DNA of 64,000 bases, taken from NCBI RefSeq assembly GCF_014384785.1, contig NZ_JACRSU010000002.1:496001-560000 (forward strand), read 5' to 3'. Shown piece after piece: positions 46,228-52,416 of this stretch (positions are counted from its first letter, which is position 1; the number at the start of each line of letters is the position of its first letter). The notes beneath the pieces are model-generated. The model was given only the letters and a program-made list of their open reading frames with translations, searched no databases and was not told where the DNA came from. Position numbers and translations under genes: made by a program. Origin of the DNA: Congzhengia minquanensis. GTDB lineage: Bacteria > Bacillota > Clostridia > UBA1381 > UBA9506.

Positions 46228-46395
46228 ATGTGTAATAAAACAAACAATAATAATGATAATAGCCCCATTAAACAAGAAAATGACAAAAACAGAGGAAGAC
46301 AACAAGTTGAAATAAATACGGCTGAAATTATTAGACACTCACAAGAACCTACAAATTCTTTATCAAAACCAAGACCATCGGAGGATGGCGAATAA
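46228..46395 (+). CDS. Small Asn-rich protein
   Basis: A 55-residue polar protein (MCNKTNNNNDNSPIKQENDK...), ending KPRPSEDGE. ATG after TTGGAGAG. It lies 14 bases before the membrane protein start and is probably co-translated. Low complexity N-terminus, likely disordered. The same 'KPRPSE' style end is seen in zinc-ribbon protein genes of this island. Function unknown. Confidence 0.55.
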   Translation: MCNKTNNNNDNSPIKQENDKNRGRQQVEINTAEIIRHSQEPTNSLSKPRPSEDGE

Positions 46396-46409
46396 AATGA
46401 GGTGATTTT

Positions 46410-47045
46410 ATTTTAGAATTTTTTAAAGAGATTTCTTTAAGTGAGATATTTTTATATTTTACAAGCGGTTATATTTTTACGCAAATATTTCACTTTATTG
46501 TTGCAAACAAAAAGGTTATAGATCAGCAACATATTTTGACACGTTCTATTATTTGTGGATATATACTAACACTGTTTTATAAAATTATACCCAGTATCAC
46601 ATACAATAATGCTGTTCTTGATACAATGTTATTTTTAATAATATGTGCAATTGCCGGTTATATCACTGCTCAATTTTATGTAAGCAAGTGGATGAGATGG
46701 ATTTTAAAGAAATTGAAAATTAAGTCTACTATTAATGAATATATTTGGCGAGATATAGAAGATAAAGATAATGGTTTATGGGTTAAGGTTGTATCTAAAG
46801 AATGTAATTTTGATATATATGGACAACTTGTTTTGTTTGAGCAATTTGAACGCAAACCGATTATTGTGCTTAATCGTTATATATATCGAAATTACAGTGA
46901 CAAAAAAATAATTAAAGATTTTGACACAGTGCCAACGAAAAGAATTGTTATTGATACCTCTAAATGTGATGTAATAGAATTAACTTACGATAAAAATAGC
47001 GATAATATTAAAAATCATGTTCAAGAAAGATGTGTGAGAGTATAA
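46410..47045 (+). CDS. Membrane protein with soluble C-terminal domain (DUF6338-like), ATT start
   Basis: About 211 residues. GAGGTGAT at 46399-46406 places the start at ATT 46410 (stop TGA at 46398); the TTG at 46536 would lose the first helix. Three hydrophobic helices lie at ~residues 10-30 (IFLYFTSGYIFTQIFHFIV), ~45-62 and ~72-90, then a beta-rich domain (NGLWVKVVSKECNFDIYGQL). This resembles DUF6338-type membrane proteins. Small-gene plus membrane-gene pairs occur in accessory islands; a defence role is possible but not shown. Confidence 0.6.
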   Translation: MLEFFKEISLSEIFLYFTSGYIFTQIFHFIVANKKVIDQQHILTRSIICGYILTLFYKIIPSITYNNAVLDTMLFLIICAIAGYITAQFYVSKWMRWILKKLKIKSTINEYIWRDIEDKDNGLWVKVVSKECNFDIYGQLVLFEQFERKPIIVLNRYIYRNYSDKKIIKDFDTVPTKRIVIDTSKCDVIELTYDKNSDNIKNHVQERCVRV

Positions 47046-47126
47046 CTTTAAATTATTATTTTGAGCAAAATGCTACATTTTGTTATAATATTTTTGTAGA
47101 ATTTACCAGTGTTATTTTATATTGAT

Positions 47127-47280
47127 TTGTGCTATAATAATAATGTAGAAATATATGAGGTTACGAAGCCTACCAAAATCGTATTAATAGAGGTTACGAA
47201 GCCTACCAAAATCGTATTAATAGAGGTTACGAAGCCTACCAAAATCGTATTAATAGAGGCAGACCTTGTGTCTGTCTTTA
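47127..47280 (+). ncRNA. Type III antitoxin RNA (3 x 33-nt repeats) with terminator
   Basis: Three identical 33-base repeats at 47157-47189, 47190-47222 and 47223-47255 (beginning GAGGTTACGAAGCC), preceded by a TATAAT (47132-47137 region) and followed by a leaky hairpin terminator GGCAGAC/GTCTGTC plus TTTATT (47258-47280), then the ToxN-type toxin. This is the standard type III layout: repeat RNA cut by the toxin into units that inhibit it, with the terminator setting the RNA:toxin ratio. An open frame through the repeats is accidental. Confidence 0.88.
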
Positions 47281-47297
47281 TTCTTGGGGATATACAT

Positions 47298-47903
47298 ATG
47301 ATATGGATAGATGTAAATGCAAATTATCTTGATTATTTAAGAAAATTTGAAGACAGAATACCTAAAACTGATTATGGAGAAAACAAATACAAGCCATTCT
47401 TTGGTGTTTTGTTTGAAGCAGAAGATTTATGCTACATAACACAAGTATCTCATCCTCAACTTCGGCATAATAAATTAAAAAACCAATTAGACTTTTATAA
47501 AATATATGACCCCAAAAAACTTAATAGACTTATTGCTGTTGTTAATTTAAACTATATGTTCCCTATCCCTAAGTCTGAGATTTATCCGGTTACAGTCTCA
47601 AATATCGAACAGCATCGCACATTTAAGTCGGACAAAGAAAAAAGTCAATATGTAGATTTGTTAAAGCGTGAAATGAAATATATCGACACTTTGAATTTGC
47701 CCGAAAAGGCCAAAAAGATTTATAATCTTAAATATAATCACCCCACTAACAAAATTTCAGTACGTTGTATTGACTTTAAACGAATGGAACACTTAGCTCA
47801 CGACTATATTTTAACATTAGATGAGCGGCTAAAGGGATTTCAAGGGCAATATACCTTTAAAGAAGCTGATTTTGGTAAACCTGTAGGAAATGAAATATGG
47901 TAA
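47298..47903 (+). CDS. toxN: ToxN/AbiQ-family type III toxin
   Basis: A 201-residue endoribonuclease: IWIDVNANYLDYLRKFEDRIP, then KPFFGVLFEAEDLCYITQVSHPQ (the ToxN 'F(V/F)GVL' core), NHPTNKISVRCIDFKRMEHLAHDY end. ToxN enzymes cleave mRNA and cause abortive infection when the RNA antitoxin is lost. ATG 47298 follows TGGGGAT; an apparent longer frame from 47109 only translates the antitoxin repeats. It lies in the tape measure intron, in the same orientation as the phage gene. Confidence 0.9.
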   Translation: MIWIDVNANYLDYLRKFEDRIPKTDYGENKYKPFFGVLFEAEDLCYITQVSHPQLRHNKLKNQLDFYKIYDPKKLNRLIAVVNLNYMFPIPKSEIYPVTVSNIEQHRTFKSDKEKSQYVDLLKREMKYIDTLNLPEKAKKIYNLKYNHPTNKISVRCIDFKRMEHLAHDYILTLDERLKGFQGQYTFKEADFGKPVGNEIW

Positions 47904-48160
47904 AAAATTTTTAGAAATAGTTGCATTTATCTATAAATTGTCATATAATTATAATAAGGATATACCATCTTATTAAAATATTTAATTTCTATAATGATTT
48001 GCTAATTAAATTAGTGGAATTTAACACTTGTATTTTTGTTTAAAATGATGTATAATAAGTATGAGCCTAATATAAGTGGGTTTCAAATGTTTGTTGCTAC
48101 TCGATATGCAACTAAAAAAAGGTCGAGTTCAAATGTTTAGAACTCTATAATAATTTTATG
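47904..48160. other. Short non-coding gap with possible RNA
   Basis: No gene. A TATAAT-type -10 lies near 48050, followed by two copies of TTCAAATGTTT (near 48085 and 48128) and hairpin-forming sequence (TTGCATATCGAGT / ACTCGATATGCAA-type). It may hold a small RNA, but nothing is certain. Confidence 0.3.
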
Positions 48161-48161
48161 A

Positions 48162-48398
48162 TATAATAGTTATAGAAAATAAAGGTGTGGAAACCCAAGA
48201 CGGTTGCCACGCACAATTAGTTTAACAAATTTTTATATGCAGTTTATCTTTTAGATAAACTACGAAACTTGTCAGCTATCTGTTGCCGCAGATGGCTACA
48301 AAAAAAGAACGAGAAGCCAAGACGATTGACCCTCGTGTATAAGTTAAAGAATAACCGCTACATTTGGACGTGTGGGCGGTTATTTCTTTTTGCTAAAT
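48162..48398 (+). ncRNA. Antisense RNA antitoxin of a type I toxin locus
   Basis: A promoter (TATAAT at ~48164) starts a plus-strand RNA containing GGTGTGGAAACCCAAGACGG, and the AATAACCGC...GCGGTTATT terminator (48351-48391) ends it within the toxin gene's 3' end. The promoter and first ~60 bases are repeated almost exactly at 61505-61571. The overlap with the convergent toxin mRNA is typical of Fst/BsrG-type antisense control. Confidence 0.7.
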
Positions 48399-48469
48399 AT
48401 AGTATAACAAAGACCAATGATACCAACAATCAGGGTCGTAAAAATAAACAATCCATCATATGTAACCAT
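48380..48469 (-). CDS. Type I toxin, small membrane peptide
   Basis: A 29-residue peptide (MVTYDGLFIFTTLIVGIIGL..., ending FSKKK) read leftward from ATG 48469, with GGAGGGG upstream. A single transmembrane helix and Lys-rich tail match the 'holin-like toxin' (Hol_Tox/Fst/TxpA-like) family. On the opposite strand an antisense RNA overlaps its 3' end. Minus-strand promoter: TTGACA and TACAAT at ~48632-48598. Such toxins depolarise or damage the membrane if the RNA antitoxin is lost; SPbeta carries similar loci (bsrG, yonT). Confidence 0.8.
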   Translation of the reverse strand: MVTYDGLFIFTTLIVGIIGLCYTIFSKKK

Positions 48470-48725
48470 GGCACCCCTCCTTTCCAGAGGGGAAAGAAAC
48501 CCTAAGAAACCCTCTATTGCATAGAAGGTCAACCGCCTATATCGTCTATGAAGATGAGTAAAAGTTCAACGATGCTCCTCGTTCCAAACGGCATTGTATC
48601 ACATGCTGTTATATTTTGTCAAGATTTGAGTAAGGTTATAAAAAATTTTTTTCAAAAAACTCTTGACTTTTTGCGTTCCAAATATTATAATTAATTTATG
48701 GAACACAGAAAGTGAGGTGAACAAG

Positions 48726-48896
48726 CTGAGTCCACGAACAGGCAGACCAAAAAGTGAAAATCCCAAAAATATTGATTTAAAAGTTCGTATTGACGAAACA
48801 ACGAATCGGCAATTGGTTGATTATTGTAAAACTCATAATATAACACGAACAGAGGCTATTAGGATGGGTATTCACTTGATTTTGTCTACAAAATAA
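48726..48896 (+). CDS. Small ribbon-helix-helix protein, CTG start
   Basis: About 56 residues. The family begins 'MSPRTGRPKSE', and here the codon at that place is CTG (48726-48728), six bases after GAGGTGA. The upstream in-frame GTG overlaps the ribosome-binding site. The body NIDLKVRIDETTNRQLVDYC and TRTEAIRMGIHLIL is the CopG/MetJ-like DNA-binding fold. Probably a small repressor within the island. Confidence 0.75.
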   Translation: MSPRTGRPKSENPKNIDLKVRIDETTNRQLVDYCKTHNITRTEAIRMGIHLILSTK

Positions 48897-48900
48897 AAAA

Positions 48901-48940
48901 TATGGTGTAACATAACTTTTAGCGGAGCAGTTACACCATA
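48901..48940. promoter_or_regulatory. Perfect inverted repeat before the antirepressor gene
   Basis: TATGGTGTAAC (48901-48911) and its inverse GTTACACCATA (48930-48940) enclose an 18-base loop. There is no T run, so it fits an operator or RNA hairpin rather than a terminator. Confidence 0.45.
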
Positions 48941-49026
48941 CGCAGTGAGGATTTATATAATATAAATCTCTTCTATATTATATAATACCTCAAATTAAAT
49001 GTCAATACGAATGGAGGTATTTATAA

Positions 49027-49755
49027 ATGAAAACTGAAATTTCAACTTTTAGTAATGAGAAGTTTGGTAAAATCAGAACTGTGTATCAAAATGAAAATGT
49101 GTGGTTTATTGCATCTGATGTATGCAATATTTTAGAATTGACAAATACAACTGTTGCAATGAATGGATTAGAAGATTTTGAAAAGGCTAAGTTAAACTTA
49201 GGGTTATGTGGTGGTAACACTAACATTATTTCTGAAAGTGGTTTTTACACACTTGTTTTACGTAGTCGTAAACCAATAGCAAAACCTTTTAGGCTGTGGG
49301 TTACACAAGAGGTTCTACCTAGTATTCGTAAACACGGGGCATATATTCAACCGCAAAGAGAATCAGAAGCTATAGACTATTACTTTCCTAATTTCTCTGA
49401 TGGACTTAAGCTTTCAATGGTTAAAGAGCTTCAGCAAAAGAATGCTCAACTACAAGAGTTCTATGATGATTTATTAAGCACAGATGGACTACTGGATATG
49501 AATACTGTAGCAAAAGAACTGGAAATCGGCGAATATGCTTTGTTTGCTTATTTACGTGGTAAGAAAATCTTATTCTACAACAAAGATATGGTTAATGTTC
49601 CATATGAACGTTTTCGCAAAGAGGGCAAATTTAAGGTGAAAGAAACTCCATGCCATGATGGAAAAACAAGAAACGTTACTTATGTCACTCGTAAAGGTCT
49701 TGATTATATCAGAAAGACTATGCGGAAAGATGGAATGTTGGGGGTGGCAAAATGA
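49027..49755 (+). CDS. BRO-family antirepressor
   Basis: A 242-residue protein with an N-terminal BRO domain (FGKIRTVYQNENVWFIASDV, ISESGFYTLVLRSRKPIAKP, WVTQEVLPSIRKHGAY) and a C-terminal KilAC-like DNA-binding domain (LLDMNTVAKELEIGEYALFAY...). Such proteins inactivate phage repressors or act as regulators. ATG after GGAGG. It overlaps the peptidase gene by four bases (ATGA), so the two probably act together in an induction-type switch. Confidence 0.88.
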   Translation: MKTEISTFSNEKFGKIRTVYQNENVWFIASDVCNILELTNTTVAMNGLEDFEKAKLNLGLCGGNTNIISESGFYTLVLRSRKPIAKPFRLWVTQEVLPSIRKHGAYIQPQRESEAIDYYFPNFSDGLKLSMVKELQQKNAQLQEFYDDLLSTDGLLDMNTVAKELEIGEYALFAYLRGKKILFYNKDMVNVPYERFRKEGKFKVKETPCHDGKTRNVTYVTRKGLDYIRKTMRKDGMLGVAK

Positions 49756-50288
49756 AAACATATAAAGAATTGTTGGCAATTGCTAAACCTTTCATTCAAG
49801 CGTCTTCACAAATTCCACACGATCCATTATCGTTGTGTAAAAAACTAGGGATTGTTTATAAGTGTAAAATGCAGTATGAGGAAGATTTTAATGGAGTTAA
49901 TCCTCTTGTTAACTTCCCCGCTATTCTGTGTAAAAAAGGTAATGGACAATATATAATTTATATAGATGAATCAAGTAAATATTGGAGATTTTACTTTTTT
50001 CACGAGATTGCTCATTTTCTATTAAAACATGATTTTGATTCTTTGGAAAATGAACAAGAAGCAAATATGTTAGCCTGTATATTAATAGCTCCAATGAGTA
50101 AATTGCCAGCATCTTTAAAATCCGTGCAGGATTTGATGTATCTTGCAGGATTGCCTATTGGACGAGCAGAAGAATATTGGCAAGCACTTATTGAAAACGG
50201 ATATGGGACAGAAAAATTAATGTCTCACTCGGTAAAAGAACTATTAAATATGTCGTTGTATGAACTCTGTGTCGAGTTAACAAAATGA
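49752..50288 (+). CDS. ImmA/IrrE-family metallopeptidase
   Basis: A 178-residue zinc protease with FFHEIAHFLLKHDF (HExxH, ~residues 82-86) and the NEQEANMLACILIAP segment supplying the third zinc ligand. In ICEBs1 the ImmA relative cleaves the element's repressor. The start overlaps the antirepressor stop (ATGA), so the pair likely controls derepression of this island or the prophage. Confidence 0.88.
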   Translation: MKTYKELLAIAKPFIQASSQIPHDPLSLCKKLGIVYKCKMQYEEDFNGVNPLVNFPAILCKKGNGQYIIYIDESSKYWRFYFFHEIAHFLLKHDFDSLENEQEANMLACILIAPMSKLPASLKSVQDLMYLAGLPIGRAEEYWQALIENGYGTEKLMSHSVKELLNMSLYELCVELTK

Positions 50289-50363
50289 ATTATAAGACAA
50301 AAAATAGGCCATGTTAATGGTCTATTTTTGTATTTAAAATAACTATGAAAGAGAGAAAATATT

Positions 50364-50513
50364 ATGAAAAGATTTATTTTTAAATTAAGACAAATTCTTC
50401 CGTTTATGTATTGGAGTAAGTTCACTACTCCAGATGGTAAAAAACACATAACCATCTGGAGACAGTGTTTTTGTAAACCATTTAACATTAAACAGTTTAC
50501 TTTAGCGGATTAG
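50364..50513 (+). CDS. Small basic protein, 49 residues
   Basis: Starts MKRFIFKLRQILPFMYWSKF at ATG after AGAGAG, ends QFTLAD. It is basic and contains YWSKFTTPDGKKHITIWRQ, a pattern seen in small phage/plasmid proteins. It converges with the zinc-ribbon gene on the other strand, overlapping by four bases. Function unknown. Confidence 0.5.
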   Translation: MKRFIFKLRQILPFMYWSKFTTPDGKKHITIWRQCFCKPFNIKQFTLAD

Positions 50514-50641
50514 TTATATTCAGTTCCGCCGCATTTAGGGCAAGGTGGCATTGTGTCGCTATCATCGTCAAGTGTCACCTGTTGCCCACAATTAGTACAT
50601 GTGTATGTACCTTCACCTGGTTTTTCACCTGTTGTTGGCAT
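50510..50641 (-). CDS. Zinc-ribbon protein, 43 residues
   Basis: Reads MPTTGEKPGEGTYTCTNCGQ and ends PCPKCGGTEYN, with two CxxC pairs forming a rubredoxin-like zinc ribbon. ATG 50641 follows GGAGGAAAG. Small zinc ribbons of this kind are common in Firmicutes with no fixed role. Confidence 0.7.
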   Translation of the reverse strand: MPTTGEKPGEGTYTCTNCGQQVTLDDDSDTMPPCPKCGGTEYN

Positions 50642-50706
50642 ACTACTTTCCTCCTTACCGTATATGATTTTATTTTAATCTATATTTTTCGAAAGTAGGT
50701 GATCAT

Positions 50707-50949
50707 ATATTTGCTAATGATCATGGTAAAATTTTATTTTTAGTTATTGAAATAATGCAGTTATTGTATAAATATGGCTGTACCTATAATAATGCAGAAA
50801 CCATCTTAGCTATTGTAATTAATACAATTAAGCAGCAACGCGAGGAACTTGAATATAATTCTATTGACGATTTTATAAATGAAAATAAAACTCATGTTGC
50901 TGATAATGATATAGTCAAGCCATTAAATCATGTTGATGGTTTATGTTAG
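50707..50949 (+). CDS. Small acidic protein, ATA start
   Basis: About 80 residues: FANDHGKILFLVIEIMQLLY, then a helical acidic C-terminus. AGGTGATC lies just before ATA 50707. The first ATG (50755) has no ribosome-binding site and would remove a well-formed N-terminus. Function unknown; it overlaps the next open frame region. Confidence 0.5.
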   Translation: MFANDHGKILFLVIEIMQLLYKYGCTYNNAETILAIVINTIKQQREELEYNSIDDFINENKTHVADNDIVKPLNHVDGLC

Positions 50950-50990
50950 TTTTTTGCTTTAATTTAAATTATTTGAAAGGGTTGATTAAT

Positions 50991-51266
50991 TTGAATATTA
51001 TTTATAAGCCACGTAATTCCGGCAAGACCACTGACTTAATCAAAATATCTGCCGAAAAAAATATTCCTATTTTATGTTTTAGTAGCAGTATATCGTCGTA
51101 CATTATTAGTCTTGCAAAAGAATTAAATTTACGTATCCCTAAACCAATTGCACTCCATGATTATGCAAATCATGTAGTTGATAATGTTATTATAGACGAT
51201 GCAGAATATGTATTACAGTGTTTGCTCAATTCAAATATAGAGGCTATGAGTATTACTCATGTATGA
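50991..51266 (+). CDS. Small P-loop protein
   Basis: 91 residues from TTG 50991 (after AAAGGG): NIIYKPRNSGKTTDLIKISA contains a Walker A-like NSGKTT. Then come ILCFSSSISSYIISLAKEL and NVVIDDAEYVL-like (NVIIDDAEYVLQ, Walker B-like). It looks like the N-terminal ATP-binding core of a phage NTPase, shorter than most kinases, and may be a truncated or miniature form. Confidence 0.6.
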   Translation: MNIIYKPRNSGKTTDLIKISAEKNIPILCFSSSISSYIISLAKELNLRIPKPIALHDYANHVVDNVIIDDAEYVLQCLLNSNIEAMSITHV

Positions 51267-51269
51267 ACA

Positions 51270-51716
51270 ATGATTAAAGTTTATTTTTTATATCGATTAA
51301 CAAATATATAATTTTAAAAATTCCTCCCATGAATAAAGATGATATGAATACCGAGATGCCTCCTATTATAGACATAGTGTCCCCATCCAAAAGACCAACA
51401 AAAAATGTGAGAATCCCTATTAGAAATAAATAACGCAAGTAAATCCCAGAGCAGAACCTATAAAGCCAAGACCTTCAGAAGGGTTAGTCGCTCGTAATCC
51501 GTTTGGGTGGCTCTTTTCAATTTCTATTAATGTATTTGCTAATCCCATATCTGTTTCTGTAGAAATAAATTCTGATGACTTTAGTTCTCCTTTTGTCCAT
51601 TTATCAATTTTATTTGAACAGCTGTTACATACATTAAAGGATTTCTCGTTTAAAACGCAATCTTTATATATGTCAAAAACTCTTATTTCATTACCACAAC
51701 AATCACACTTTGACAT
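51270..51716 (-). pseudogene. Zinc-finger membrane protein, probably frameshifted
   Basis: From ATG 51716 (MSKCDCCGNEIRVFDIY..., CxxC twice) the frame ends soon after SEGLGFIGSALG. A shift of one base at about 51455 continues into a fully hydrophobic frame (YLRYLFLIGILTFFVGLLDG, then further helices) that ends at 51270. Together they form a zinc finger plus membrane anchor like its neighbours. Either a real -1 shift or a frameshift mutation; the short form alone lacks the anchor. Confidence 0.5.
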
Positions 51717-51755
51717 ATGTATCATCCTTTCTAAATGCCGGAAATTATGAGATTA

Positions 51756-52007
51756 TCAATTACCATAACGTTCACTATATGTTTTCGCAGCTTCTCTTAT
51801 TTCTTCCATAAGTTTATAATCGTCATCACATGGTTTACACCTACTTGTCCATGCAATACTACTTGTATCTGTAGAATTTGTAAAAGTTTTTCCACAACGT
51901 GAACATTTATATTCTTTGTTTGTGGTGCTACTACAAGATCCAATTCCTACCAATACAAAAATGACAATTATAACAGTTATAATTGTATTGATTTTCCCAT
52001 TTTCCAT
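51756..52007 (-). CDS. Membrane-anchored zinc-ribbon protein
   Basis: 83 residues: an N-terminal hydrophobic helix (INTIITVIIVIFVLVGIGSC) and a zinc ribbon (YKCSRCGKTFTNST ... CKPCDDDY). The Cys after the helix could be a lipobox (VGIGSC). Middle gene of a three-gene leftward set of zinc-ribbon proteins, 15-30 bases apart. Function unknown. Confidence 0.65.
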   Translation of the reverse strand: MENGKINTIITVIIVIFVLVGIGSCSSTTNKEYKCSRCGKTFTNSTDTSSIAWTSRCKPCDDDYKLMEEIREAAKTYSERYGN

Positions 52008-52022
52008 TATATATTCCTCCCA

Positions 52023-52256
52023 TTAAAATTTATGGTTACAATCATTGCATTGATATTTACTTATAACCTTGTTTGCTGCAAATGCACCCCAAAGAGCAAC
52101 TGACATTGCTTTACTTGCTCCGCTAATTACTCTGGTGTTTGCGCTTCCACATTTGGGGCATCTTATAGCGGTATCAATAGGACAACCGCAATTTGGGCAA
52201 GTTTTAGCTTTGTCTGATACCTCTTTCCCACATTCTTTACATTTAATTAAAGCCAT
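52023..52256 (-). CDS. Double zinc-ribbon protein
   Basis: 77 residues with four CxxC motifs: IKCKECGKEVSDKAKTCPNC and IRCPKCGSANTRVIS, then YQCNDCNHKF. The first ribbon matches the 'CxxCGKEVSDKAxxCPNCG' family. ATG after AAGGAGAA. First gene of the leftward set; these three read against the tape measure direction, inside the intron. Confidence 0.75.
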   Translation of the reverse strand: MALIKCKECGKEVSDKAKTCPNCGCPIDTAIRCPKCGSANTRVISGASKAMSVALWGAFAANKVISKYQCNDCNHKF

Positions 52257-52416
52257 AATTATTCTCCTTCCATAACTTTTATTTTGTGTATAATTATATC
52301 ATACTTTTACAATATTTTCAAAAACAAGTTTATTTGAAACAAATAGTCACATATTGTGTCGTTTTTTTGTATATTATATGCCAATATCCCAAAAGTATTG
52401 ACAGATAATTAGTCTG

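Larger units (their letters stand above)
43087..52416 (+). mobile_element. 9.3-kb group I intron carrying a defence/TA island
   Basis: Exon end GTGGGT (43081-43086) pairs with GCCCAC (43115-43120), giving the U.G pair at the 5' splice site (P1). Immediately upstream TAATAT (43109-43114) is complementary to ATATTA at 52417-52422 (P10), fixing the 3' site after G 52416. Core: P3 CGACTGA (43192-43198)/TTAGTCG (43391-43397); P4 GGTGTG (43202-43207)/CGCACC (43343-43348) after a 3-nt joiner; P7 GAGTA (43384-43388)/TATTC (43440-43444); P8 ~43401-43430. The ~8.9 kb after the core are cargo genes. The frame is restored exactly by removing 43087-52416. Confidence 0.85.

Noticed and set aside
47157-47255. 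CRISPR array
   Set aside because: Only three directly adjoining repeats with no spacers and a ToxN gene behind; no cas genes anywhere.
47109-47297. N-terminal extension of the ToxN frame with three VTKPTKIVLIE repeats
   Set aside because: These are translations of the type III antitoxin RNA repeats; the ribosome-binding site and family start are at ATG 47298.
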